Part shown: in pieces, positions 18,019-26,513 of the stretch
How the letters are laid out: the number at the start of each line of letters is the position of its first letter
Numbering within the stretch: position 1 is the stretch's first letter
Origin: an uncultured Lachnospiraceae bacterium
Lineage (GTDB): Bacteria > Bacillota > Clostridia > Lachnospirales > Lachnospiraceae
Direction: 5' to 3'
Length of the DNA stretch: 64,000 bases
NCBI GenBank assembly: GCA_947628225.1
Contig: CANQYY010000004.1
Coordinates: 87,592 to 151,591 of the forward strand
The notes under the pieces: generated by a model
What the model was told of the DNA's origin: nothing
The model's input: the letters and a program-made list of their open reading frames with translations, nothing else
Database searches by the model: none
Translations under genes and position numbers: made by a program

Positions 18019-19534
18019 GCCATGAGGACGGCGGGGCTCCCTCGGTTTCCCGCTCCTCTAACTCCTGTAAAAATTTGTTTTTCGGCACCTTTTTCACAAA
18101 CAGATCTTCAAAGGCAAACCAGAAGGCAAATGCCGGAAATACCTCAAAGGGCAAAAACAGGCATTCCGCCATGGTCGCCACCACAAAACCAAGGCAGATT
18201 GCCGGGATCAGAAAAGCATAGGTGGCGTTCTTCCGGCGGTTTTTTAAGTAAAACTTCAAAGAAAAGCCAACGGATAAGACCGTAATGATCCCATAAAAAA
18301 ACATTCCAAAGATACCATAAGTATATCCAAATTGAAGCCAGTTATTGTGAGCATGGTTCTTTTTCTTGCCGTCAATTACCAATGATACATTTTTGTGCCC
18401 CCGGTAATTTAATTTTTTGGCATATCCCTTGTAGATATCGATCCGCCCGGTTGTCAGGGCATTGAGCCCCTTCGTGTTTTCCAAAACATAGAAAAAGCGT
18501 TCAATGGCATTCTCCGGGATTCCTGCCTCGGACTCTCCCTCCGCGCCGGACGGAGCCTGTCCGCTCTCAGTTCCCACAGATTCCACCCCTACCGATTCCG
18601 GCACGACAACTTCCCCATAGCCCGGAATCTTACTGCCGTTCGCCAGGTACAGCGTTTCCCCCGGAAAAGTAATAGGATGTCCGATTGCTTTGGGAATATA
18701 CGATATCCCGGCAAAAAATACGGGATAAAAAATGATACAGGCGGCGCAGACAATCAGTAAGTTTTTCAAAAATGCCTTCCACGCATGGTTCTTCCGCCCA
18801 AAATAGAGCCGGAAGGCAATCCATAGGAGAAAGATAACGCCAATGGCAATCAGGGAGGTCCTCGCCTGCGTCATGGCGAGATAGAATACCACTAATGCCA
18901 GGCTGACATAGGTGGGAATACATTTTTTCCAGGGCTTCCCCGTTTCTACTATCCAGTCCAGATCGGACATATATACGGCAAAAATAATATACAGATACAA
19001 AGCAAACGTATTGGGATTTGTAAAGATGCCGGCATATCTCCCCCCCTCATATAACGGGCGGAATAAAAAGGAGATAACTGCCATTAGCCAGAAGGAATAT
19101 TTTATGGCATCCTTAAAGCACTTCCACAGCAGATCCTTCCTCGTATGATTCTGCCAGACAAAGAAAACGGCGGTAAACACAAAGGCTAACACAATCCCCA
19201 GACCGCAGACCTTTTTGGGCACCCAAAGGTCAGATACCGTAAAGGAAATACACATGCCAAACCAGGCAAGCCACATGGAGCGCCGCCAATGAATCCTTAC
19301 CAGGGAGCGGTCAAGGGAAAACAGGGCAATGACAAGCATCAGAATAATGCCGCATACCGTATTATAAAAATAACTTTCCTTATGTAAGACATATCGGACA
19401 ATACAAAATAAGACCAGGTCGGCAATAAAACAACCTGTTATTATCCGGTATTTTATTTTATCACTGAACCTGCCCACCACGGGAATCCATGGCTGGAACA
19501 AATCAATAAACAAATCCTGAAGTTTCCCTATCAC
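17996..19534 (-). CDS. O-antigen ligase/polymerase (Wzy/WaaL-like) membrane protein
   Basis: 512 residues beginning with GTG (19532-19534) after GGAGG. About eleven hydrophobic helices, a long outer loop (about 285-385) containing a Gly/Glu/Ser-rich stretch, and the RAGIFTNPNTFA-like motif (YAGIFTNPNTFALYL) seen in Wzy_C/O-antigen ligase proteins; HAHNNWLQFGYTYGIFG near 395 is the other hallmark. Polymerises or ligates lipid-linked glycan outside the membrane. It ends 6 bases after the sugar-transferase gene begins its partner region, so it belongs with the PglC-like initiating enzyme. No Wzx is found in this cluster. Confidence 0.83.
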   Translation of the reverse strand: MIGKLQDLFIDLFQPWIPVVGRFSDKIKYRIITGCFIADLVLFCIVRYVLHKESYFYNTVCGIILMLVIALFSLDRSLVRIHWRRSMWLAWFGMCISFTVSDLWVPKKVCGLGIVLAFVFTAVFFVWQNHTRKDLLWKCFKDAIKYSFWLMAVISFLFRPLYEGGRYAGIFTNPNTFALYLYIIFAVYMSDLDWIVETGKPWKKCIPTYVSLALVVFYLAMTQARTSLIAIGVIFLLWIAFRLYFGRKNHAWKAFLKNLLIVCAACIIFYPVFFAGISYIPKAIGHPITFPGETLYLANGSKIPGYGEVVVPESVGVESVGTESGQAPSGAEGESEAGIPENAIERFFYVLENTKGLNALTTGRIDIYKGYAKKLNYRGHKNVSLVIDGKKKNHAHNNWLQFGYTYGIFGMFFYGIITVLSVGFSLKFYLKNRRKNATYAFLIPAICLGFVVATMAECLFLPFEVFPAFAFWFAFEDLFVKKVPKNKFLQELEERETEGAPPSSWLDTTYQV

Positions 19535-19539
19535 CCTTA

Positions 19540-20220
19540 TTACCTCCAGACTGCCAGCACCGTCTGCAGCATCAGCAGTAAATCCTTTCTGAGGGAGTAT
19601 TCTGACAGATACTCCAAATTATATTTCATCTTTTCCGGTAAAACCTGCTCTATGTAAATCCTGTCGATATCCGTCCCCTGCTTGAGCAGACGTTCCTCAT
19701 CCTTATACTCAATGCTTGCCCTTGAGGTGACCCCCGCCGGCAAAAGCAGGGTGGCAAGCATCTCCGGCGTATAGCAGTCTACATAGCGGGGCACTTCCGG
19801 TCGGGTTCCCACAATGGACATATCGCCCTTTATAATATTGATTAGCTGCGGAAGCTCATCCAGCCTTACCTTGCGCAGAAAACGCCCGATTTTCGTTACC
19901 CGGCTATCTCCCGAGGAGGTTACCTGGCTTCCTTTTTGCTCCGCGCCTGCTACCATGGTGCGAAACTTAATAATGCGGAAATGCCGCCCATAGGCAGTTA
20001 CTCTCTCCTGTAAAAAAAATATCCCGCCCCGCGAGGTGCTCCCTACCAAAATTCCGATTATAAGCATAAAAGGAAATAAGATCACAAATAAAATACAGGA
20101 AAGAAAAATATCCAATATTCTTTTTCCCAGCAAAGCGACGCGGTGTTTCGCCAGATAATCATAATAAGGACGCACCTTATCTGTTCTCATATTTTCCGGT
20201 AATGCTTCCCATTTTAACAT
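19540..20220 (-). CDS. Initiating sugar-phosphate transferase (PglC/WcaJ C-domain type)
   Basis: 226 residues: one N-terminal membrane (re-entrant) helix at ~33-55 followed by the catalytic domain with KRILDIF, FRIIKFRTMV, LRKVRLDELPQL and SIVGTRPEVPRYV. Such monotopic enzymes move a sugar-1-phosphate from its UDP donor to undecaprenyl phosphate and so start a glycan. The upstream neighbour is a DegT aminotransferase, 14 bases away. That pairing recalls pneumococcal teichoic acid, which begins with 2-acetamido-4-amino-2,4,6-trideoxygalactose; use of a UDP-4-amino sugar here is inferred. Confidence 0.88.
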   Translation of the reverse strand: MLKWEALPENMRTDKVRPYYDYLAKHRVALLGKRILDIFLSCILFVILFPFMLIIGILVGSTSRGGIFFLQERVTAYGRHFRIIKFRTMVAGAEQKGSQVTSSGDSRVTKIGRFLRKVRLDELPQLINIIKGDMSIVGTRPEVPRYVDCYTPEMLATLLLPAGVTSRASIEYKDEERLLKQGTDIDRIYIEQVLPEKMKYNLEYLSEYSLRKDLLLMLQTVLAVWR

Positions 20221-20233
20221 AGATTCCCCCCAT

Positions 20234-21496
20234 TTATTCCAGGACTTCTTCCAAACATTTCAAAACATAGGATATATCTTCGTCACTCAGCTTCGTATGT
20301 AATGGCAGGGTAATCTCATTTTCGTACATGGCATAGGCATTCGGGTAATTATTTATATCAAAGCCCATCTGCCGGTACGCTGTCAGAAGCGGCAGCGGTT
20401 TGTAATGTACATTGGTTGCCACACCTTTTTGCGCCAGCTTTTCAATTATCTCTCCCCGCTCTTTTTCCCCGGCTCCCTGCAGACGCATCAAAAACAGGTG
20501 TCCGCTGGAGGCAGCCGTTTCGTTATAATGGCTCAGATATGTCAGTCCGTACTTTTTCTGCCGGCAGTTTATGGCTTCCAGCCCCTGTTCATATCTTGTT
20601 ATCATCTGTTTCCTGCGCGCCAGTAAATCCGGGTAACGTTTCATCTGGATAAGTCCGATGGACGCCATAATATCCGTCATATTACATTTATATGCCGGAA
20701 AAAGGACATCATACTCCCACGATCCCGGTTTTGTTTTTGCCAGGGCATCCTTGGATTGCCCATGCAGGGATAAAAGCATAAATTCCCGGTAGATTTCCTC
20801 CGGGTCAATCCCCGGTATCTCCCTCCAGGTAACCGCCCCGCCTTCTCCTGTTGTAAAATTCTTTACCGCATGGAAAGAAAATGAGGTAAAATCGGCCACC
20901 TCGCCGCTGCGCTCCCCACCGCGCTCCGCGCCGAAGCCGTGGGCGGAATCCGCCAGAACCAGAATGCGCCCCAGCGCTTTTTGATATTTATTTTCTCCGG
21001 GCGAAAACATGCCGGACGCTTCACATGCCAGCCGGCGCACGGCAGCATAATCACACATGACGCCGGCTATATCTACCGGCATAATCGCCTTTGTGCGGGG
21101 AGTAATGGCTCTTTTTACCGCCTCATAGTCCATTTCATAACTGTTTTTCCTTACGTCCACCAGTACCGGGACGGCTCCGGTGTGGCAGATAGCGCTCGCC
21201 GTCGCCGTATAGGTATAAGCAGAGGTAATGACCTCATCCCCCGGCCCAATTCCGAAAAGCCGCAGTGTCATTTCCATACACGCCGTAGCGGAGCCGAGGC
21301 AGACAGCGCGCTTTGTATGGCAGAAATCCGCTATTTCCCGCTCCAGCCGTTTTGTTTTCGGCCCCGTAGTAATCCAACCCGAGCGCAGCGTATCTGCCAC
21401 CTCACGGATTTCCTCCTCCGTAATATCGGGAGGCGAAAACGCTATCGTGCGGGAAGGCTCCCCGGATTCCTTTTGTTGTTTTTTCTGAAATTCCAT
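20234..21496 (-). CDS. DegT/DnrJ/EryC1 aminotransferase, likely UDP-4-amino-4,6-dideoxy sugar
   Basis: 420 residues, somewhat long for the family because of a ~15-residue polar N-terminus and an insert near 170-185. PLP features: LGSATACMEMTL, ADSAHGFG and SFSFHAVKNFTTGEGG with the Schiff-base Lys. N-terminal pattern IREVADTLRSGWITTGPKTKRLE and KYPDL-type ending match ArnB/PglE-like enzymes. Its product is probably the sugar used by the initiating transferase directly downstream. The matching 4,6-dehydratase is not in the window. GGAGGGAGC precedes ATG. Confidence 0.85.
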   Translation of the reverse strand: MEFQKKQQKESGEPSRTIAFSPPDITEEEIREVADTLRSGWITTGPKTKRLEREIADFCHTKRAVCLGSATACMEMTLRLFGIGPGDEVITSAYTYTATASAICHTGAVPVLVDVRKNSYEMDYEAVKRAITPRTKAIMPVDIAGVMCDYAAVRRLACEASGMFSPGENKYQKALGRILVLADSAHGFGAERGGERSGEVADFTSFSFHAVKNFTTGEGGAVTWREIPGIDPEEIYREFMLLSLHGQSKDALAKTKPGSWEYDVLFPAYKCNMTDIMASIGLIQMKRYPDLLARRKQMITRYEQGLEAINCRQKKYGLTYLSHYNETAASSGHLFLMRLQGAGEKERGEIIEKLAQKGVATNVHYKPLPLLTAYRQMGFDINNYPNAYAMYENEITLPLHTKLSDEDISYVLKCLEEVLE

Positions 21497-21531
21497 GCTC
21501 CCTCCATTGTCCTGTCTGCTTATTTTACAAC

Positions 21532-21556
21532 AAACGACCGCAAATTGCGGCCGTTT
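21532..21556 (-). terminator. Intra-operon hairpin after the LCP gene (attenuator or weak terminator)
   Basis: A 10-base-pair GC-rich inverted repeat (arms 21532-21541 and 21547-21556, one G-U pair on the minus transcript, five-base loop), located between the LCP stop (21574) and the aminotransferase start (21496). Only TTTGTTGT follows it, so termination would be incomplete; it may tune expression of the genes downstream. Confidence 0.45.
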
Positions 21557-21573
21557 ATCATTCCGTTCCGGTT

Positions 21574-23091
21574 TTATGAAGCAGTATCCTGGTTATCTTT
21601 CTTTTTTTCGTCTTCTTTTTTGATATCCTCTTCCGTTTCACTCATCAGCTTTTTAATCTTTTTGGATATTTTGCTGACAGAGGCGCTGTTTGGCTCGCAC
21701 ACATACAGTCTGGTAGACGGTATGGAATAGGTGGCTTTCTTAGCTCCTGTGCCTTCTGCGTTAGCATAAGAAATTTTCCAATGAGCCATATCATTTAACT
21801 GCATGTTGCACAGAGAAACAATTTTCTTCGTCGACATGCTGGTCTGGAACATTTTTTTAGATTCCTTTAACAGCTTGGAAAAGTCTTTCAGCACTGACGG
21901 GGACATAACTTTATTTAAAAGCGCCTCAATCATATGCTGGTGGTTCCTTCCCCTCTGGTGGTCGCCATTCCCGAAATGATGGCGTTCGCGGCAAAAAGCA
22001 AGCGCTTTCTTTCCGTTGACCTTGTTATAGCCTTTTTTAAACTGATAATGCGTTCCGGCGCCGTTCGGCCCCCAGTCAGAGATAAAGTCATAATCAGAAT
22101 AAACCTTGACGCCGCCAAGTAAATCTACGATCTCCCTCACGCTGGTAAAGTTTACTCTTACATAATAATCTATATCCGTATCATACAGTTTTTCCAACGT
22201 ATTAATAGAACAGTCTATACCGTATATCCCGGCGTGGGTCAGCTTATCCGGCATACCCCCGGAAACAGATTTCCCTTTCTCCCCGTACAACGGCACATAA
22301 TAGTCCCTCGGCGTCGTCGTCAGGAGAATTTTCTTGGTAATCGGATTCACTGTCGCAATAACATTTACATCGCTCCGGCTGGTGGTAGAAATTTTTCCAT
22401 AAACATCGATACCGCTGAGATAGACATTAAACGGCTTTGTCGTAACATCGGTATCCGTTACCTCCTGTTCCACCTTTGTTTCAATTTCATGCTTTACTAA
22501 CTCTCTTGTATCGGTCTTAAAGGTTTTATACTGCTCTGTGACAGAATTGAGAAATGCCTGGTTAAATACGATAGCCTGCACCTCCTTCGCATAGAGGGCG
22601 TCTACTAACGTAGCCGTATCAACATATTCCCTTATTGCCAGAGTCTTTTTGGTTTCTTTTCCGGCGTCCGTCAGCGCCTTGTTCGTATTATCCCTGTCCA
22701 GAACCGAAAGAATGCCGAAGGTATAATCCTTTGCATCTACGATATCCTGCGCCTTGTCATCCTTTAACACATAAAAGCTGATGACATCTACCTTGGTTTC
22801 TGCTCCCCCGATTTCATCTACCGCTGCGTTGATGTCGTAAAGATAATAGCTCCCCCCGATAAAGAAGGCGCAGAAAAAAATACACAGCACGCGCCCGATG
22901 ACGTAACTGGAATTTGCAATCTGTCCAAAGAGCTGATATACGAGTAACACAATGCAGACAGCAAAAATCGCTATAATATATTTGGTGGGCACAAAGCCCA
23001 CATATATTGACATGCCGCACAATACTGCTGACACAAGCAACTGCAAAATTAAAAATATAAAACTGCTTTTTCTTTCTAATAGTACTTTCAC
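21574..23091 (-). CDS. LytR-CpsA-Psr (LCP) family glycopolymer-peptidoglycan ligase
   Basis: 505 residues from a GTG start (23089-23091) six bases after GGAGG. Three N-terminal membrane helices (about 12-32, 36-55, 66-85) place the catalytic part outside. The LCP domain (about 235-430) shows SRSDVNVIATVNP, TTPRDYYVPL with the pyrophosphate-binding Arg, HAGIYGIDCSINTLEKL and AFCRERH. The C-terminus is Lys/Glu-rich. LCP enzymes attach undecaprenyl-pyrophosphate-linked teichoic acid or capsule to the cell wall. It has its own promoter (23142-23170) and leads the initiating-transferase group. Confidence 0.9.
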   Translation of the reverse strand: MKVLLERKSSFIFLILQLLVSAVLCGMSIYVGFVPTKYIIAIFAVCIVLLVYQLFGQIANSSYVIGRVLCIFFCAFFIGGSYYLYDINAAVDEIGGAETKVDVISFYVLKDDKAQDIVDAKDYTFGILSVLDRDNTNKALTDAGKETKKTLAIREYVDTATLVDALYAKEVQAIVFNQAFLNSVTEQYKTFKTDTRELVKHEIETKVEQEVTDTDVTTKPFNVYLSGIDVYGKISTTSRSDVNVIATVNPITKKILLTTTPRDYYVPLYGEKGKSVSGGMPDKLTHAGIYGIDCSINTLEKLYDTDIDYYVRVNFTSVREIVDLLGGVKVYSDYDFISDWGPNGAGTHYQFKKGYNKVNGKKALAFCRERHHFGNGDHQRGRNHQHMIEALLNKVMSPSVLKDFSKLLKESKKMFQTSMSTKKIVSLCNMQLNDMAHWKISYANAEGTGAKKATYSIPSTRLYVCEPNSASVSKISKKIKKLMSETEEDIKKEDEKKKDNQDTAS

Positions 23092-23141
23092 ATTTAACCT
23101 CCATTTTACCTTTGTATTCGCCCTATAGACGCGTTCAGGTT

Positions 23142-23170
23142 ATTATATAACATTTTTATGCAAAAATCAA
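23142..23170 (-). promoter_or_regulatory. Sigma-A promoter for the LCP gene and downstream genes
   Basis: Minus strand TTGATT (23165-23170) and TATAAT (23142-23147), 17-base spacing, overlapping the 3' end of the tagB-like gene. Leader of about 45 bases to the GTG start. Confidence 0.65.
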
Positions 23171-24268
23171 TTTAAAAAGCCTTCCGATGGCATTTTTATC
23201 TAAAAATTCATATGCCTCCTCCCGAAAAGCCGCTATTCTTTTTTCATACGCAAACCCCCGTTCCCATAACTGCTCCAGTTCCTCCTGCTTTTTTACTACC
23301 GGTCCCGGCACAAAGGAAGGATAATCGTCATAAAAATTCCTTCCGTCCTTCTCAAACTTTTCCAAATCATAAGCATAAAAAATCATCGGCCTGTCAAAAA
23401 GGCAATATTCAAACACGATAGAAGAATAATCGGTAATCAGGCAGTCCGATACCGCCAAAAGCGTTGTGACTCCCGGATAATCAGACATATTCATTATCTT
23501 TCCCGCATACTCTTTTCCTATTTCTCCGGAAAATTTTTCCGCCACATGAGGATGTAGCCGGAGAAGAAGCACATCCTTTTCCCCCATTTTCTTAGCAAAA
23601 GACGCCAAATCCAGCGCCAGACGGGGATTTTCCACCTCATCATCCCGGAAGGTCGGCGCGTACAGGGTACATCGTTTTCCCTTTAACGCCGGATATTGCT
23701 CATAAAATTTCTGCTTTTTTATTTCCATTTTCCCGGAGTCCAGAATCAGATCCGTCCGCGGCATTCCCAGAATATATGCCTTGTCCGGAGAAATCCCGAA
23801 TGCCTTTGCATACTGCCGCCTGGTTTTTTCGGAATTTACGATCAAATGGGTAATCCTCTGATTTGCCTTTTTTGCCAGCCTTGCCACCTCGCCGGTTTCG
23901 CTGTCCAGTCCAAAGCGCTTGATAGTCCCGGTTCCATGCCAGAGCTGAACCACCTTCGCTTTGGGGGAAATCGGCGCGTACGCCATGGGCATAAAAATAT
24001 TATCCATTAATATCGTTCCCGCTGTTGCCATATGATATGCCTTGCCAAGGAAAAAAGAAAAAGGATGCCGGATTCCATCCCGTTTTGTCAGAAAATATAA
24101 CTTTTTTTCCGGCATTTCTTTTTGGATCGCATCGGCAATGAGCCCCATGTTTCCCTCATCGCTATCGTCGTGGGTAGCTACCAGAAAAACCTTTTTCGCT
24201 TGCAGGGGGAAACAGCGGAATACGGCAAAAAAAGCGGCGAATATATAATATCCTAATTTCTTTCCCAT
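23156..24268 (-). CDS. CDP-glycerol glycerophosphotransferase (TagB-like)
   Basis: 370 residues, about the length of TagB. An N-terminal hydrophobic stretch (LGYYIFAAFFAVFRCF) gives membrane association. Catalytic motifs of the family: VVQLWHGTGTIKRFG near 105, YAPTFRDDE near 205, LRLHPHVAE near 240 and ITDYSSIVFEY near 283. TagB adds the first glycerol phosphate to the undecaprenyl-PP disaccharide, priming wall teichoic acid. It is 3 bases from tagD, which makes its CDP-glycerol donor. No separate TagF/TagA gene is visible nearby, so polymer length control must come from other genes. Confidence 0.88.
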   Translation of the reverse strand: MGKKLGYYIFAAFFAVFRCFPLQAKKVFLVATHDDSDEGNMGLIADAIQKEMPEKKLYFLTKRDGIRHPFSFFLGKAYHMATAGTILMDNIFMPMAYAPISPKAKVVQLWHGTGTIKRFGLDSETGEVARLAKKANQRITHLIVNSEKTRRQYAKAFGISPDKAYILGMPRTDLILDSGKMEIKKQKFYEQYPALKGKRCTLYAPTFRDDEVENPRLALDLASFAKKMGEKDVLLLRLHPHVAEKFSGEIGKEYAGKIMNMSDYPGVTTLLAVSDCLITDYSSIVFEYCLFDRPMIFYAYDLEKFEKDGRNFYDDYPSFVPGPVVKKQEELEQLWERGFAYEKRIAAFREEAYEFLDKNAIGRLFKLIFA

Positions 24269-24271
24269 GCT

Positions 24272-24667
24272 TTATCCCTGTTTCATATTTAAGTCGTTTT
24301 TAATTTTCGTAGTGGAGATCCCTTCCGTCCGCGGCAGATATACCACCTCGCAGTATTCCTTTAAAAAGTCGAATTTCCCCTCCCAGTCATCTCCCATGAC
24401 AAAGACATCTACCTGATTATTCACAACATCATCCACCTTCTGCTCCCAAGTATATTCCGGCAAAACCTCATCCACATAGCGGATGGCTTCCAAAATCTGT
24501 TTTCTGTCCTCGAAGGAATGATATGCTTTTTTCCCTTTCCCGGCATTAAATTCATCCGAAGACACTACAACAATAAGATAATCCCCCAACGCTTTTGCGC
24601 GCCGGAGTAAATTAATATGTCCCACATGCAGTAAATCAAATGTACCATAAGTAATGACCTTTTTCAT
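24272..24667 (-). CDS. tagD: Glycerol-3-phosphate cytidylyltransferase
   Basis: 131 residues, essentially the canonical TagD length. Motifs: TYGTFDLLHVGHINLLRRAK with the HxGH nucleotide site at the N-terminus, VSSDEFNAGKGKKAY, RYVDEVLPEYTW and EGISTTKIK (the ISTT nucleotide motif) near the C-terminus. Makes CDP-glycerol from CTP and glycerol-3-phosphate. AGGAGG lies 8 bases before ATG. Together with the TarI/TarJ genes it shows that both CDP-glycerol and CDP-ribitol are made by this locus. Confidence 0.95.
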   Translation of the reverse strand: MKKVITYGTFDLLHVGHINLLRRAKALGDYLIVVVSSDEFNAGKGKKAYHSFEDRKQILEAIRYVDEVLPEYTWEQKVDDVVNNQVDVFVMGDDWEGKFDFLKEYCEVVYLPRTEGISTTKIKNDLNMKQG

Positions 24668-24696
24668 TCCCTTTTCCTCCTGTCTGTAACAGATTA

Positions 24697-25455
24697 TTAT
24701 CTACTCTCGTTTTCCGACATCTTTGCTTCATAAAAACTTACAACATCCTCTGCCGTTCCCTTGGCAATCAGCCGCCCGTGTTCCAAAAGAATCCCACGGT
24801 TGCACATCCTCAGCACCTGACTGGTGGAGTGGGATACAAACAGCACCGTCACCCCTTTATCAAACATGCTCTGAATCCGCTGCTCGCATTTTTTCCGGAA
24901 TTTAGCATCTCCTACACTGAGAACCTCATCCAGTATCAGAATATCCGGCTCCACGATCGTTGCCACGGAAAATCCCAGCCTCGCCTTCATTCCGGAGGAA
25001 TAATTTTTCACCGGCACGTCAATAAAACTTCCCAGCTCCGAAAATTTCACGATTTCATCATATTTTTCCTGTAAAAATTCCCGGCTGTAGCCAAGCATGG
25101 CTCCGTATAAAAAAATATTCTCACTGCCGGTATACTGCCTGTCAAAACCGGCGCCAAGCTCCAAAAGCGGCGCGATTTTCCCATTGGTAGTTACCGTACC
25201 CTCGGTCGCTTTCAAAACGCCGGACACGATTTTCAGCAGGGTACTTTTTCCGGCGCCGTTTAATCCCATGATGCCTAACCTGTCGCCCTTGCGGACATTA
25301 AAGTTAATATCCCGCAGCGCCCAGAACTCCTGGAACATCAGCTCCTTTTTCAGCATTTTTATGATATACTCCTTAATATTGTCAACCTTTTCGGAGCTAA
25401 GATTAAATTTCATGCTTACATGGTCTACTTTCATCGCCAGCGGCTTCTTTGCCAT
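24697..25455 (-). CDS. tagH: Teichoic-acid/polysaccharide ABC exporter ATP-binding subunit (TagH-like)
   Basis: 252 residues: Walker A GLNGAGKST near 65, signature YSSGMKARLGF near 155 and Walker B DILILDEVLSVGDAKF near 175, all close to TagH and Wzt. It lacks the C-terminal extracytoplasmic part of B. subtilis TagH and the carbohydrate-binding domain of many Wzt proteins, so it is the minimal form. Pairs with the permease gene directly upstream (16 bases) to flip the lipid-linked polymer across the membrane using ATP. Confidence 0.92.
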   Translation of the reverse strand: MAKKPLAMKVDHVSMKFNLSSEKVDNIKEYIIKMLKKELMFQEFWALRDINFNVRKGDRLGIMGLNGAGKSTLLKIVSGVLKATEGTVTTNGKIAPLLELGAGFDRQYTGSENIFLYGAMLGYSREFLQEKYDEIVKFSELGSFIDVPVKNYSSGMKARLGFSVATIVEPDILILDEVLSVGDAKFRKKCEQRIQSMFDKGVTVLFVSHSTSQVLRMCNRGILLEHGRLIAKGTAEDVVSFYEAKMSENESR

Positions 25456-25470
25456 GATACATTTCCTCCT

Positions 25471-26283
25471 CTAAATATTCAGGATAAAAGAATCCTGTTT
25501 CTTGTAAAAGACAATTAATCCAAATAATAATGCGGCGCCTGCAAATACCGTCGTATAAATGAGCAGATTCATATCAAAGGGTTGTCCAAAAAATGTACGG
25601 CGGAAATTGTGTATTATTCCAAACAGAGGATTGAATTTTACCATCTTCTGCGTATCTTCCCCCAGACGGCCGACAAAATAGAAAATGGCGCTGCAGTACA
25701 TTATCAGCATCAGCATAACGCTCCAAAGATATTCAATATCCCGGAAAAAAACACACAACGTAGCCAATACCATGCCAATCCCCAGCGATAGCACAAACAG
25801 ATTCAAAAGAGGGATTATGGATAACAGCATATAGGCGTTCATCGGAGCCTTATAATCATTCGTAATAAGAAAGAACACCATAACCCCAAACAGGACAATC
25901 AAGGAAATCAGGAAAATGATAAAATTGGCAAGGATGCCGGAAAAAGGATAAATATATTTTGGCACATATACTTTTTTTATCATGGCTCCGTTGGCGCGGA
26001 TGGATTTCATGGCACTGTTGGTTGCCGATGAAAAAAAGGAGTACAAAAGACGCCCTGTCAGGACATAAACCGGAAACGGGACTCCGGCAAAGGCGGGATC
26101 CTGTCCATTCCTTCCCAGCATGCCGCCAAAGACAACGGATAAAACAATCATCGTCAGCAAAGGTTCAATTAAAGTCCACAGCATTCCCAGATAGGAACGG
26201 CGGTAACGCAATTTAATATTCTTTTTTACAAGCTGTCCCAGCAAATAGGTGTATTTGCGAAAATTATTGACAAACTGTTTCAT
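25471..26283 (-). CDS. tagG: Teichoic-acid/polysaccharide ABC exporter permease (TagG-like)
   Basis: 270 residues from ATG at 26281-26283. A longer frame starts at 26316, but that ATG falls at the predicted transcription start of the promoter 26320-26348, and AAAGGACGG precedes the internal ATG, so I take the internal one. ABC2-type permease with LKKNIKLRYRRSYLGMLWTLIEP at the front and six hydrophobic helices. First gene of the minus teichoic-acid supercluster. Confidence 0.9.
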   Translation of the reverse strand: MKQFVNNFRKYTYLLGQLVKKNIKLRYRRSYLGMLWTLIEPLLTMIVLSVVFGGMLGRNGQDPAFAGVPFPVYVLTGRLLYSFFSSATNSAMKSIRANGAMIKKVYVPKYIYPFSGILANFIIFLISLIVLFGVMVFFLITNDYKAPMNAYMLLSIIPLLNLFVLSLGIGMVLATLCVFFRDIEYLWSVMLMLIMYCSAIFYFVGRLGEDTQKMVKFNPLFGIIHNFRRTFFGQPFDMNLLIYTTVFAGAALLFGLIVFYKKQDSFILNI

Positions 26284-26319
26284 TGATTTAACCGTCCTTT
26301 TTATTTTTTCAATCATTTG

Positions 26320-26348
26320 ATTATATCATTATCTACTATATTTTTCAA
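26320..26348 (-). promoter_or_regulatory. Sigma-A promoter heading the teichoic-acid supercluster
   Basis: Minus strand TTGAAA (26343-26348) and perfect TATAAT (26320-26325), exactly 17 bases apart. The expected start of transcription, near 26313, sits on the first ATG of the longer tagG frame and leaves a ~30-base leader before the ATG at 26283. Confidence 0.8.
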
Positions 26349-26375
26349 CTGTCCTGTGATTTTTTTAACACATGA

Positions 26376-26403
26376 TTGACATATTTCTCCCATGTGGTAT
26401 CAT
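26376..26403 (+). promoter_or_regulatory. Sigma-A promoter for the carboxyltransferase gene
   Basis: TTGACA (26376-26381) and TATCAT (26398-26403) with 16-base spacing, overlapping a further TATAAT at 26404-26409 that is too far from the -35. Divergent from the tagG promoter; leader about 105 bases. Confidence 0.6.
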
Positions 26404-26429
26404 TATAATTAGAAATTTCCGTAAGAATT

Positions 26430-26444
26430 TATCCTAGTAGGATA
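26430..26444 (+). promoter_or_regulatory. Perfect 15-base palindrome in the leader, possible operator
   Basis: TATCCTAGTAGGATA is a perfect palindrome about 20 bases after the likely transcription start. A GATATCC direct repeat follows (26441-26455), then a 7-base-pair hairpin at 26467-26484 with TGAA loop. Position and symmetry fit a repressor site for the carboxyltransferase gene; the regulator is unknown. Confidence 0.4.
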
Positions 26445-26513
26445 TCCGATATCCGGTCTATTATTCCTGTTTCTGAAGAAACGGATACCAACTGAAAGAA
26501 TGGAGAATTAAAA

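Noticed and set aside
20939..21730. 263-codon plus-strand open frame
   Set aside because: Runs antisense across the aminotransferase gene, the intergenic hairpin and the LCP gene; no promoter or ribosome site.
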